Shown: positions 32,226 through 45,160, counted from the stretch's first letter. The stretch: DNA of 64,000 nucleotides from Primula veris (GCA_963682055.1 OY821746.1:18341992-18405991); one strand, 5' to 3'. Notes: generated by a model not told the origin, from the sequence alone. Made by a program: numbers and translations.

Positions 32226-35200
32226 TTAAATGGACTTTAATCCCATCCCAATTACCGACTTATTCACTAAGTCTCTAGCTAACCCCTTCGTCAAGTGGTC
32301 AGCTAAGTTTTGTTGCGACCGAACAAAATCAATAGATATCACCCCATTCATGATTAATTCCCTAATCATACTATGTCTAACACCCAAATGTCTAGACTTT
32401 CCATTGTATATTTGACTATAAGCTTTAACCAGTGTGGCAGTACTATCACAACGGATAGAAATTGGTGATATCGGTTTAGGCCATATCGGAATCTCATATA
32501 CCAAGTTCCTGAGCCATTCCGCTTCTTTACCAGCAGCTGCTAATGCTACAAACTCAGATTCCATTGTGGAACCAGTTATATATGTTTGCTTCTTGGAAGC
32601 CCATGAGATGGCACCTCCCCCAAGCAAGAACACCCATCCACTTGTAAAGGATGAGTCTTCAGCATTATTTATCCAACTAGCATCCGAATAACCCTCTAAC
32701 ACCAAAGGAAATCCCATATATGCCAATCCATAATTCATAGTACCCTTCAAGTACTTGAATACCCTAGTTATCGCATGCCAATGATGTCTACTAGGATTAC
32801 TAGAAAATCTGCTCAACTTTCCAACCGCATAAGCAATATCCGGTCTAGTGCTAATCATAGCATACATCAAAGAGCCTATAGCTCTTGAGTATTCAAGTTG
32901 ATCCACAGGTTTACCTGTATTTGGTATAAGCTTTTCTCCCGGATCCATGGGAGTACTTACTGGAGAACAACTTTCATAATTGAACTTCTTGAGTATTTTC
33001 TCAATGTAATGAGATTGCGTAATTACAATCCCCTTATTCTCCCGTTTAATCTTAATACCAAGAATAACGTCCGCTTCTCCCATATCTTTCATGGAGAACT
33101 TTGATGACAAGAAATTCTTCGTTTTATCAACTTGATTTTGGTCGGTGCCAAAGATCAACATGTCATCAACATATAGACAAATGAAAACTCCTTTACCGGA
33201 TGTATTAAATTTGCTATATACACATTTGTCTGCTTGGTTTAGAATGAAACCATTAGACAAAACAACTTCATCAAACTTTTGATGCCACTGCTTCGGAGGT
33301 TGTTTCAGCCCATACAGCGACTTAACTAGCATACACACTTTATGCTCATTACCAGGCATTACAAATCCTTCAGGTTGCTTCATATACACTTCTTCTTCCA
33401 AATCACCATTCAAAAATGCTGTTTTGACATCCATTTGATGAATCACTAGATTATGAATAGCCGCCAAGGCAATCAACAATCTAATAGTAGTGATACGGGC
33501 AACTGGAGCATAGGTATCGAAATAATCAATCCCTTCCTTTTGTCTGAAGCCTTGGATAACTAATCTAGCTTTAAACTTGTCAATTGTACCATCGACTTTC
33601 ATCTTCTTTTTGAAGATCCATTTGCAACCCAATGGTTTGCAACCTGGTGGTAAATCAGATAATACCCAAGTATTATTTTCCATGATAGAACCAATCTCTT
33701 CATCAATTGCTTCTTTCCAAAAAACAGAATCTCGAGATTTCACAGCTTCATCATACGTTCTTGGATCCTCCTCTATACTATAACAATAATAGTATTGAGT
33801 ACCAATCTGATCTCTTGATCCCTCAACTAAATATAGTTGAAAATCAGATCCATAAGATCTAGATTTTCTAGCTCTTTTGCTCCTACGGGGTTCAAGTGTC
33901 TCACTTGGCACATCAATTGAATGATCATCCCTTAGAGATTCATCTGAATTAGGTATAGAGTCCTTTGGTCTAGGTATAAAAGAGAAACAATTCTCATCAA
34001 ATATGGCATCTCTCGATTCTATAATCGTGTTAATAGAAATCGAGTCATTAGGTTCTATAACATAAAACCTATAGGCCTTGGAGTGCTCAGCATATCCAAC
34101 AAAGATGCAAGCTATACCCTTTTCACCCAAAGTTTTCCTTTTTTGGGTCCGGGAGTCTAACCACGGCCCTACAACCCCAAACACGTAAAAATGTTAAGTT
34201 TGGTCGTTTATTATACCAAAGTTCATATGGGGTAGTCTTGTTCCTTTTATTAGGAACCCTATTTAACAAATAGCAAGCCGTTAACATAGCTTCTCCCCAA
34301 AACCCTTCACTTAAACCAGAGTAAGATAACATGACATTCACCATTTCTTTAAGAACTCTATTTTTCCTTTCAGCCACACCATTTTGTTGAGGTGTATAAG
34401 GTGCCGTAGTCTGATGAATGATTCCTACGGATTGGAAAAATATAGGATCATAATATTCACCACCTCTATCTGTACGCAATGTTTTAATCAACACATTCTG
34501 TTGCACTTCAACTTCAGTTTTATAAATTTTGAATTTATCTAAGGCTTCGTCCTTAGCGTGCAACAAATAGACATAGCAGAATCTAGATGCATCATCTATG
34601 AAAGTGATAAAATATTTTTTATGCCCTAATGATGGAGTAGCATGCAAATCACATAAATCACTATGTATTAATTCAAGAATGACAGATTTCCTTGTTATAC
34701 TTTTAAAAGGTTGCCTAGTGATCTTTGTTAACATGCAAGTTTTACATTTTTCTACATTTTCATTAAAAACAGGAATTAAATCATCTTTAGACATTTCATG
34801 CATTCTTTTATAATGTACATGTCCTAGACGAGCATGCCATAACGAGAAATTGATAACATTCGAAGAAGACATAAATACAGAACCAGAATCATTAGGAACT
34901 CCATTCAAATTCATCATAAACATACCATTATTATAATATCCAAATCCTACAAACACACCAGACTTCGATAAAACATATTTATCGGATTCACACACTTGCT
35001 TGTATCCAAGCTTATTTAATACAGGACCAGAAATTAAATTCTTACGTAATTTAGGAACATACAAAACATTAAACAAAGTAATAGTCTTTCCAGAACTGAA
35101 TTCTAGCACCACGTTTCCTTTGCCTTCAACGGGAGCGAAGTGATCATCTCCCATGTAGAGGACAGAACCATCTTCCACTGGAACAAAAATCTTGAACCAG

Positions 35201-36222
35201 AAACGATCCTTGCAAACATGTGTTGTGGCGCCAGAATCAATCCACCACGCGATAGCATCATCCTGCACATAAAATGCTTCAGAATTTAGTGAAACCGAAT
35301 GTTTAATCAAACTATTCAAATCACGAATTGATTTCTGACCTTGGTTTTCGGATTGGTCCTTAGACCCTTTTCCTGAACCACTTGCATTCGCGTTGTCGTG
35401 CTTTTTGCCGAAACGGCAATCCCTCTTGAAGTGGCCTGTTTTGCCACACTTCCAGCATTCTAGTTTCGGTTTCTTGTTAGCACCGAAACTGCCCTTATTG
35501 TTCTTGAAAGCACGCTTCTTTCCTTTGTTTTTGTTGTTATCGTTCTTACCACCCCCTTCAACCATATTAACCGAGGGTCCAGCAATTTGTTTGCCCTTTC
35601 CTTTGTCATCCTCCTGCGCTCTTAGAGATTCTTCTATGCGCAAGTGACTTCCAAGTTGGATCAAAGACAGTTCGTCTTTTCCATGTTTCAGATTGTGTTT
35701 GAAATCCCTCCACGAAGGAGGCAACTTGTCTATGATGCTTGAGACAGATATTGTTTCATCCATCTTCAATCCGTGTTGTGTGAATTGTCCAAGGATTCGG
35801 AGGAGTTCATTGAATTGTTCCATGACAGACCTCGATTCAACCATTTTGTAATTGTTGAAATCGGTTACCAGGAACTTTTTACTGGATGAGTCCTCTGCCA
35901 TGTATTTGGATTCGAGACAATCCCACAATTCCTTTGCAGATTCCACGTTTTGGTAAATATCAAATAAGGGATCAGACATACCGTTAAGAATGTGCCCTCT
36001 GCAAATGTAGTCGTCGTTCTCCCACTTTGATCTGCGTCTTAGATTTTCAACCGTGTCATTCTCTACAAATTCTGGAATCGGTGTAGACAGGACGTGCACC
36101 ACCTTTAACGTTGTCAACATGAAATGCATCTTCTTCTGCCAACGCCTGAAGTCTTGTCCTTGAAACTTGTCCAATTTTCCGAAATTTGTAGTCATCTCCT
36201 TGACGGTGCTTCCTCCAGCCAT
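32226..36222 (-). pseudogene. Copia gag-pol polyprotein, one frameshift
   Basis: It starts at ATG 36222 (MAGGSTVKEMTTNFGKLDKF). Gag spans residues 1-230 with a CCHC knuckle, CWKCGKTGHFKRDC. The protease WWIDSGATTHVCKD follows. Integrase has the HHCC finger (HARLGHVHYKRM, CKTCMLTK) and core residues IHSDLCD, RTDRGGEY and the Glu in PQQNGVAERKNR. A one-base shift in an A-run at about 34137-34142 stops this frame and opens the next. That frame carries RT with MDVKTAFLNGDLEEEV and YVDDMLIFG, then RNase H (YSDASWIN, STMESEFVALA), ending GMGLKSI at 32226. All catalytic residues seen are kept, so only the single lesion separates it from an intact frame. The lesion could also be an assembly error. 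Confidence 0.93.
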
Positions 36223-36248
36223 GATTATCAGGAAATACTTTGTTCGTT

Positions 36249-36851
36249 TGTTAGAAATTTAGGGTATGATAATCCTGGATAACTTCGAAGAATCGTGTTC
36301 GTACACTTTCCGAACAAAGTATTTCGACCCTATTATTGCCTGGGTTCACGAAATCTTTGTGGGGATAATTCTTAAAGAACAATCTGTTTCTGGCAAGGAG
36401 AATAGATTAGGAATGTAGAGAGAATTTTCTTATATGTTTCTGTAACCAAAACCGAGGCCAAATGACTTCTTATATAGGAGATCAATAACCGAAACTGAAA
36501 GGAAGCAACTGTTCCGGAAAGGAAGCAACTGTTCCGGAAAGGAAGCAACTATTCCGGAAAGGAAGCAACTGTTGGGAAAGGGTCCAACTATTCAAAATTT
36601 TCCGGAAAGGAAGCAACTGTTGGGAAAGGGTCCAGCGGGACCCCAGCCAGGGGCTCTCGCCCCTTGGACCCCGCCAGGGGCTCTGCCCCTAGGAACCCCG
36701 TTTCAATTATTCATATTCAATTATACGTTGGCTCGACGAGCGTGCACTCCGCACTTCCCTAACTCGTTTCCGAGTTTAACGCATTATTGCATCGGCCTAT
36801 AATAAATCACATTACTACTAAAATACATTGATGATACTAAAATCACCAACA
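36249..36851 (-). repeat. Copia LTR (5' in element sense), 603 bp
   Basis: It equals the other LTR except for one base and an extra 48 bp around 36584-36631. The extra 48 bp duplicate GGAAGCAACTGTTGGGAAAG and add a spacer, TCCAACTATTCAAAATTT. Confidence 0.96.
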
Positions 36852-36956
36852 CAAACTTGCTTCTAATTGACTAGTTGCGCCTTCTGGTGTTCAGCACTAC
36901 CGCCCCAAAGGAATCGCCTGACAAATGGAGGATGGAATTCTAGTCGTTTGCATTGC

Positions 36957-38053
36957 TTATGCATGAATACTTTGTGTTACAGTTTGGATAAGTGTCGCGC
37001 GTCCTGCTAGGGATAATTGGGATGCTTTCCATCCCGCCAACCTATTCTGTACGCGTTGTAAGATGTAACTATACGTTCTTTTGGTTACTCTTGTGTGCAA
37101 CACCGGGACGCCTAGATAGTTCTCCAAATTCTTTGTGAGTGGGATTCCCCCAGCTCTACTAATGCCCCGGGATTCATTGATAGCTATGTTAGGAGAAACA
37201 TACATTTCCGACTTTTCATTACTAACCTTTTGCCCGGACATAGTGCAAAAGGTTTGTAGTACCTTGATCATAATGTTTTCTTGCTTTCTAGTGGCTTCGC
37301 TACTAGAAACATACATTTCCGATTTCTCATTACTAACCTTTTGCCTGGACATAGTGCAAAAGGTTTGTAGTACCTTGATCATAATGTTTTCTTGCTTTCT
37401 AGTGGCTTCGCCGAATAATATTAAATCATCAGCAAAGAGAAAGTGGGACAGATTTGGTCTGTTACGTCCGATCACGATTGGCTTCCATACTTTCTTATTG
37501 ACCGCCCTCTGTACTTTTGTTCCAAGAATCTCCATGCAGAAAACAAATAAATATGGTGATAGTGGATCTCCTTGACGAAGGCCTCGAGTAGGGGTAAAGG
37601 GCGTCGTTCGCTCTCCATTCCAAAGGCAGAAAGTCGGACAGAGGTAACACAGTCCATAATAAGATAAATAAGATTTTGTGGGAAATTCATCTTGGTGAGA
37701 ACTCCTTGAAGAAACACCCAGACCACCCGATCATATGCTTTGACGAGGTCAATTTTGAGCGCCATACTACCTTTCCGACCTTGCTTTATGCGCAATGAGT
37801 GCATAACTTCTTGTAAAACGATAATATTATCTGTGGTTTGGAGCCCCGGAATAAAACTGGCTTAGTTTGGACTAACCAGATGCACCAGTAGGGGCCGGGT
37901 ACGCGCAAAGATTACTTTGGAAATGATCCGGACGATGACATTACTCAAACTAATTGGTCGAAATTGCTCTATTCTCTCTGGACGGTCAACTTTTTGTATG
38001 AGAGTTATTAGTCTCATTAACTCCTTGCGGAAGATATCCAACATTAAAAGCAT
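36957..38053 (-). pseudogene. LINE reverse transcriptase remnant
   Basis: On the minus strand: RPERIEQFRPISLSNVIVRI (37.98 kb), ALKIDLVKAYDRVVW (37.75 kb), LSHFLFADDLILFGE (37.43 kb) with the catalytic FADD, then ENYLGVPVLHTRVTKRTYSY and RLAGWKASQLSLAGRATLIQ. Several frame changes interrupt it. A 111-bp (37-codon) segment directly after FADDLILFGE is duplicated in frame. Confidence 0.86.
37195..37412. repeat. In-frame 111-bp tandem duplication in the LINE RT
   Basis: GAAACATACATTTCCGA starts at 37195 and again at 37306. The minus-strand peptide EATRKQENIMIKVLQTFCTM is repeated with one later change (R/G). The copies differ at only a few bases. Confidence 0.95.
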
Positions 38054-38124
38054 GCTGAACTTTCTTTACTATCTCATCATCAACTATATGCCAATATCTT
38101 TGAAAGAAGATTGGTTGAAGACCA

Positions 38125-38960
38125 TCAGGTCCCAGTGCTTTGAATGCCCCGACCTAACGAAATAACTGCATCTCGATTTTCTTTGGGAGTGACTCTCTGT
38201 TCTAGGATCTCACGTTGTTCTTCTCGGATTGTTGTCGTAGAAGGAAAGGTCAGCAAAAAGCCAAATGAAAGCTTTTTCCAACCCACGAACATCAAATAGA
38301 TTTTTATAGAAGTCTGTTGCAATTGTTCGCAGCTCATTTTCATCAGTACACCATCAGCCATCATTCGTCTTAAATGCCATTACCTTATTCCGTCTTCTTC
38401 ATATTAGGGTAGAAGTGTGGAAGTATTTTGTGTTGCGATCTCCTAGAGCGAGTCGCTGACATCTAGATTTTTGGAACAAAAGTACTTCTTCCAGCTCTGT
38501 AATTAACATGTAATCTTTTTGTAACTTGGTCTCCAAAGTGTGTCAAAAACTTAGAGGAAGAGTTCCACAATGCTCGTTGAACCCCAGCTAACCGGGCGAG
38601 AATTCTTCTTTTACGGGAAAATATATTTCCAAAGACCCTTCGATTCCACTCTTTCGCCGCAATTGTGACATCTTCGATCGCTGTACACACCTCGTCGTTC
38701 CGCACTTTCCAGTTATTGTATACAACATCTTCAAATCCGCGGTGTGAGAACCAAGCTGCCTCCAAACGGAATGGTCGTTATGAAGGGAAGGGTACGGAGC
38801 TACTAGTATGAATGAGAGCAAGGGACAACGATCCGAGTAGACTCAGGGCAAGTGTCTCACATAGAGTCTTTACGTTTTCGGCATGCGAAACAGGAAGGCT
38901 ATATACTTTGGTATTACAGTGAGTACCAATCGCCATACCAGCAATTGACACGTATGTCAA
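38125..38960 (-). pseudogene. LINE endonuclease to RT linker remnants
   Basis: Fragments in three frames include AAWFSHRGFEDVVYNNW and AAKEWNRRVFGNIFSRKRRI, the usual segment between the endonuclease and RT of plant L1 elements. The catalytic part of the endonuclease is largely missing or unrecognisable. Confidence 0.7.
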
Positions 38961-38978
38961 GACAGTTACTTCATGTTC

Positions 38979-39821
38979 TCATTCAACATTAGGGTCTTCC
39001 GCATTGCAGATTTCAGTGTTTCCCTCATTCTTGTTGCCCTTGACTACACCTTCAGTAGTCCTCTGCGCTTGTTTAGTTCTCCTCATCGCACTTCCATTTT
39101 GGAATTTTTGACCATTATATTCTACACTTGTTCTTCTCATGGTACCATTAATGGTTTCTACTCCATTATTCTCTTCTTCATCCTGTAGCATAGCAAAACG
39201 AGACCTAAAGGTATGCCCCTCGTCATTTTGCGTACCTTCAGGAGAAGCCTTATCCTTAACTAACCCACACGTGGCGTGTTGTTGCTCATTGCGATTCCCC
39301 CTTAGCTTGCGATATGCTCTCCCTTGAGCCAACAGCCATGGTCCATAGGCGTCCTGACCTTGATGCGGCCTCGTAACTTCCTTCGTTGTGGCTCTGGTCT
39401 TAGTCGCCATACCCAAACTACTACTTTTCTGGGACTCATCCACCTTTGGTTTATACACAGTGGGGCATGTCTCACTTCGATGCCCAAATTTTCCACATTT
39501 AAAGCAGATTGAATGTAACCATTCATACTCCACATGCACAAGTTTTTTTTATTAAAACTCTCCTCTCTCTTGTTTCATCGCCATATCGTCGGCCTTAATA
39601 GCTTCACCCAATTGATTGCCCATACGCATTAATATATCACTCACATACACCGGGAGTGGTAATTTCGGAAACCGGACCCACACTAGAGTAGTTCTAATTT
39701 CTTCGACCATAGGGTCAAATGAGAGGTCCCATTTACGAACAGTCCGGTAGTGACCGAACACAACCCAATGACCATTGCACAAAACAGGATTATAGTCATC
39801 TTTATTTGACACCCTAACCAC
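38979..39821 (-). pseudogene. LINE ORF1 (DUF4283 and CCHC zinc knuckle)
   Basis: The N-terminal part (39821-39552) reads GHWVVFGHYRTVRKW and TTLVWVRFPKLPLPVY, a DUF4283 signature. Stops at about 39550 and a frame change separate it from HVEYEWLHSICFKCGKFGHR with the knuckle CFKCGKFGHRSETC (39539-38979). The linker between the domains is degraded to an A-rich stretch. ORF1 proteins of plant L1s bind element RNA. Confidence 0.85.
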
Positions 39822-39840
39822 TTGCTTATGATGTGAAGGT

Positions 39841-40367
39841 TTGATGAATTTGTTGGCATTTTTTTAGACTTTCTTGTGTTTTGCGAGATTTTTTACAATC
39901 CAAAGTGGCAAAAATAATAATATAAACAACATATTTTTCAAAATTAAAAATTAATAATATATAACTTGTGTATTTATAGTATGATTTGAAAAAAAAAAAA
40001 AACTATATTTATATAAGATTAAAATTTTAAAGTGTCACGTGACACCTCATTTATTGGTGTGTTTCAACTTTCAACCCCCTCTCCCCCCTCTCCAAAAATT
40101 GGAGTCTCAGTCAAATACACAGCCGCAACATTGGGCTTGTTTGGTGATATAAGTAAAGTATAAAAGTATACTTTTAAAGATAAAACATAAAAGTAACTAA
40201 AATGTTAGCATTTCTTAAAAATATGTCTTTTTCACGTTAATTTCTTAAAAGCATACTTTTTTTAATTACAAACCAAACACGTTTTACTTTCTAAAATTAA
40301 AACTATTGACAATTAAGCTTCCTCCAAAATTATAAATAAGTGACGGTAAGTAAAAATAAAAAATAAT
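39841..40367. other. Intergenic DNA, one possible MITE
   Basis: About 40134-40285 starts GGGCTTGTTTGGTG and ends ACCAAACACG, suggesting a small TIR element, but no target duplication is clear. Nothing else is recognised. Confidence 0.35.
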
Positions 40368-40372
40368 GTTTG

Positions 40373-40598
40373 TGCTGTAGGATATTATTGACTATTTTGA
40401 TCCTTAGTTCATGAGCTTTACTTATGTCTAAATTGGGCTTTATAGGTCTTGTAACTCTATCATCTACTATATAAATAGGGTTAGAGGGTCTCATATACGT
40501 ATCACTTTACATTCGATCATATTAACAAGAGATTCGTTTCTCTCTCTCTATACTTATATCTCCATATCTATATAGCTAACTAATATGTCACACAATAC
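40373..40598 (+). repeat. 5' LTR of the old copia
   Basis: It starts TGCTGTAGGATATTATTG and contains CTATATAAATAGGGTTAG (TATA box at about 40470). The end is uncertain by a few bases (CACACAATAC). CGTTATCAACA follows where a primer site is expected; it lacks the usual TGG start. Confidence 0.85.
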
Positions 40599-43500
40599 GT
40601 TATCAACACTTTGTTCGGAAAGATTTGAATACTCGCTATGATTCTGGCTAATACAGTATAAAATTTGAGTTTTATCCGGATTTTATTGGTATATTGTTAT
40701 ACCGAACTTCGACAACATACTGTGGATGAAAGTTACCAGATTTAATTTATTTTATGATACTCCAGAGGCATGTTGATAATGATAAACTTATCACTTGTTA
40801 AAGACTTATAACAGTGCATATTAATGTTTATTATTGCATGCTACGTGTAAAATAAATTGTTTGAATCACCTACGTATAAAACTAATCATAAAGTCGAATA
40901 TATATCAGTGGTGTTTATGTATAAGTACTATACCATGAAACAAAACTATTCTCGTACCCATTCAAACATACTGATATAAAGTCTCAAGTATCACTGTAAG
41001 AATTTATTACATGAAAGTATTAAAACATGTTTGTATTTTTTTAGAAAACTTCACATAGTCTTTCGGACTAAAAGTGAAATAAACTGAAATCAGTAGGACT
41101 CGTATGTCACTTGCCTGGACTGAACTATTAATTACAGAAGGACCAAACTGAAACACTCCAGAAATCTGGACTCCCTGTGTAATAACGCTGTAATAGAAAT
41201 AAGTGAATTACTGAAATTACATGATGGTCCCTATAGTATAATATTTGTATATAAAACAGTACATATGCTCCATAATAAGCAATATCCGGTCAAATAAAGA
41301 TACACATGCATGAAAATTGATTTAAATGCAAGTAAATGAATAAAAATTATATGTTAACTGAACATATTGATGTGTTCTCATATAAAATTTATCCCCCCTT
41401 ACATCTTTCTTGTGTAAATTGGTAATTATTAATAAATCATTGATTGGTAACCTTAATTAATTCGATTTCATTAGGAATATGTGCTACCATGTTAGAATTA
41501 TTGATTATGGCAACATGCATGTACAATCTAGATATTATCACTACTCATGTTTACAATATGTTAATTTGTGAAATCATATATTTTCACATTTAAATTGGAA
41601 AAATTATGAATCTTCCCCAACAAGGCTCAACTATTTGGATACGATTTCTAGGAAAGATATAGGTGGAAGTCGATATCCTAATGAGGTTGGGTTTTAAGTG
41701 GTATGCATGCCCTCCTCACTCATCGTCTTTGCTGGTCGTTTTCAAGTAGAGCTACCGAAAGGGGTTGACTAAATAATAAATTTCCTAAGTGTGTTTATAT
41801 AGTGATGTATATTTCGCCGAATTAGTGTCTCAGTATCGACCTGTCGTTCGATCAAAGAACCAGTTCACTTGAAAAGCAAAACTAGTGTTTTCGAACCTGT
41901 CGTTTCGAAACAAATTTTGTTCTTGTGCAAACCATAAACATGTAAACCAGTCGTTTTATATGATAACTAATCCAGAACTCCCAACACATGTTGGATGCTA
42001 TCTATGATGAGAAAAATCGCAAAGCATATATCGCAACACATGCTATTCCGTCACCACATGTTAGTTACCCTGATGTGTGAGCATGTGATGCCTAATTTTT
42101 TTTTGGATGTCATCTTAGATGAGTAAAACACGAGTTTGTTGTTACTCACGAGATGAAGGCTAAGCCGTTGATTTTATTCCGCCGCCATATTTGAGACGTG
42201 ATGACGTCTATGGTGAACAAATGTCGGAAATTGACATATTGGAGCGATCCTTCACCAAAATACTAGCTTGGAAATTGTATTCCATAAGTAGTATTATGAA
42301 TTTATATTCACCATGTTCCTTCATCGCCCATCTGTTTATGGATGAGAAAATGCCCCGATGAGCAGTTTTAATCCTATTGGGTCAATGACAAATTGTTTAT
42401 CTGATATTAATGCTCTTCGTGGACATTTTTTTTCCACGAATTGACAACCGAGACAAGTGTTATTTGTCTCGAACTGTCACGATCCCGACGATCGCCTAGC
42501 CAAGCGAGGTTTAGATAATCGTCAAAATCGAAGAACTGTGGATCCAAGACAGTCCTTGAAAAAAACAATATAGCACGTTGTCCCAAAGCAAGAGATAATG
42601 CTCAAGGAGTCAACTCTATCCTATAAAGACAAATGTCATGCACGGTTACTCCTTAAATAGTTCAAAACTATTACAAATATGGAAAAACCGATGCTAATGT
42701 GGTTAAAGCTAACTGAAAGGAAACTTTTGATACCCTCGATTTTGTGGCTCAAATGAGTTTGGTACCTTTATTTATTGATTTTGACAAATCATTGAGCCGG
42801 TTTTTCAATCATCTGGACTATATTTTTTCATTTGGATTATGATTTTTCTATTTGGACCTAATTTTAGATTATGGTTTGTGTATTTACGAAATTTCTCGAA
42901 TAATTTAAAGTGTTTTGAGAAAATTTCTATGACAAATGTGACCAAACTTTAAATTATGAAATTTTAGGCAATACTTGTGGGGTGGTTGATTTTCTGGAAA
43001 TAGTTGGTAACAGTGTACCACGTAATTTCACCAACTACTTTCCTAAAAGTGTACTCAGTGACAACGATTCTGGACATGTCGTTCAAAATCGAAATCTATG
43101 GTAAAACCAAATTAAATTGTCAAATATGATGCCTTATACTCTTATAGGTCCAGTTGTATCTTGTTGAGTAATAAGATATTCGAGAAAACCAGTATTATCT
43201 GGTAATATCTCATGAAAGAATTGAAATTTCTTTACATAGCCTCCACTCAATACGACCAAAAGCGTATTTTAGAGGGGTTGAAATGTCTTTCACGTGGTTG
43301 CTACCACATTTTATAAAATATTTAAAGTTACCTTATCATTTCGCCTGTCGTCGATTGATAAAGGATTTAGATGCTAAGACATGATTGTCTGTACTATCAT
43401 TTGAATGTCATTGATTGATAAGAGCATTTTGATATTGTGGCATTGACAGAATGAGATATTCTCTGGTCAAAAGACGATGCTTGATTTTAATCGCATCGCA

Positions 43501-43919
43501 TTTGGATCATTTTTTAGGAGATAATTTTATGATTAATCCAAAATCCATGCCACTAATTCTCTATTTGAAAGACTAATATGTGTAAAGATTACAAAAATGA
43601 ACTCGTAGAATATTTGTAAAAAATTGAAGGAGTTATTGTAGACTTATCCAACCATAAGACGGATCATAAATATAAATGGTTATGGTTGATGCATCAACAA
43701 TAAGGTCACATTTTATTGTTGTCCACAGAAATGCAGCACTTCCCAAACTCTTAGCCATATCATTAAATTGATAGCTCCTGATCCGAATTATCCTGAAAAG
43801 TCTAGTAGACTTGATAATGCCGAAGAGTAAGAATCAAAAATTTGACTTGAATTACTTGAGTTTGGGAATTGAAATTGAATATCATGTCAATTATGTTCAG
43901 ACCCAAATGAACTCACGGA

Positions 43920-45160
43920 AAGCTTGATGATGCGACTACAAATGATTGCACGCACTTCTTGGTCTTGCACACCAAGATTCCATTTCTGTGTGGGGTTATG
44001 ATGTACTGCCGCATTGGTCCGTTATGAGGCCCATAGACATTCAAACACCTTATGCGTACCAGTTGGTTACTGGTTATAATTCAGAAGTCTCGTATTAATG
44101 CGTGTTGAGTGCTTAATTCGCATTTTGATTGATCCGCTAAAGCGTTCAAAATATGGTCCTCTGAAGAGTACATAAGTCGATTATGAATCTCATGTATATC
44201 ATTTGATAGAGTAACGTTGACAAACGATCTCTTTACCGCATGATATGTGAAAGTGACATCGCTAAGACTGTTCTCTTCGTCGTTGGGAGGAGATTTGCAC
44301 GTTACCGTTGATAAGGAACAATGTGACGTAACGTGGTGTAACCCACTCAGTCTTAGCTTGATCCCTAAAACTGCACTTAGTGGCAGACGCATTTAATGAC
44401 TTTATGAGATGTCACGAGATCATTTATACCTGCTGCAAAATGCTTGCAAGGATAGACGTCCATGTCGAACCCCGTGTGCTTGTCGTAACACGTTGCTTTG
44501 GCCGAACCTGCCAAGCAAAGGATGATGTCATCGCCCGTCAGTCTGTCATCCTTCCCAAGATATGAGGAAGTTGATCGGTTTTTAATTCATTCAGCCTAGA
44601 GACGGTGAACTGAAACTCGTTTGTCGCATGAGATTATAAAGGATCTAGGAGATGTGTGATTCTTACTCATCCTGAGAATCTTAAAATATCTGTCGATCAT
44701 GATATCTTAGACGATATTGAAGCGAAACGATATTGTCATTGATTAATTGTTCATATATTGGTAACGACCGATAATATGAGCAAATAATCACATGGAACCG
44801 CGTACTGTTGCCTGAAGTCAACATAGAATAGACTGGCCTAATGGAAATTTACAATCCAAGTATACTCCTTAGCGAAAGTGTGTTCCGACCTGTAGCTCCA
44901 ATACCACCAATGTTAAACGAGTTCGTTTATTTGGTTATTCGTAAGGAAGAGTGATGAGAATAATGAAACTGTATCAGTGCTCGTCTAGTAGCGAAAGACT
45001 TCTCTCACACCTTGAAATTGATTACGAGATGGTTTATTTTCTCGTAATGGACATTATAACGGTCCACTATTTTATCAATTTAGTAGTTTCTGAGAAACTG
45101 AGTATGCAGCATGTGATTGTGGTCACATTTTTATCTCTATGGGGATTTAGATAAAGAGAT
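43920..45160 (+). pseudogene. Integrase and RT relics of the old copia
   Basis: Fragments in shifting frames: RLQMIAR-like (about 43933), SVWGY then IDIQTPYAYQLVTGY (about 43990-44080), a following stretch resembling RVFGCAI (about 44102), and LEIDYEMVYFLVMDIITVHY plus FINLVVSEKLSMQ (about 45015-45110). The order matches copia pol. There is no continuous frame and no catalytic YVDD was found. Confidence 0.72.

Larger units (their letters stand above)
31111..36851 (-). mobile_element. Very young Ty1/copia retrotransposon, 5.7 kb
   Basis: LTRs at 31111-31665 (3' in element sense) and 36249-36851 (5') differ by one base (near 31469) and one 48-bp indel. Both sides carry the 5-bp duplication CAAAC (31106-31110, 36852-36856). 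The polypurine tract AAAATGGGGGGGATT abuts the left LTR on the minus strand. Between them is one near-complete gag-pol frame with a single one-base shift. The element sits inside a LINE. The leader between LTR and gag ATG is only 26 bp, with no recognisable tRNA primer site. Confidence 0.97.
29600..39840 (-). mobile_element. Degenerate L1-type LINE, split by a copia element
   Basis: Reading the minus strand: a gag-like ORF1 with DUF4283 and a CCHC knuckle (39.8-39.0 kb), endonuclease remnants (about 38.9-38.2 kb), reverse transcriptase with FADDLILFGE (38.05-36.96 kb), then zf-RVT and RNase H domains (30.6-29.7 kb). The young copia (31111-36851) lies between the RT and zf-RVT parts. CAAAC is duplicated at the junctions. 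Every module has frameshifts or stops. No clear poly-A tail or LINE TSD was found. Confidence 0.87.

Noticed and set aside
40134..40285. A further MITE with GGGCTTGTTTGG-type ends
   Set aside because: The opposite end matches only about ten bases and no target duplication was found; mentioned but not called as an element.
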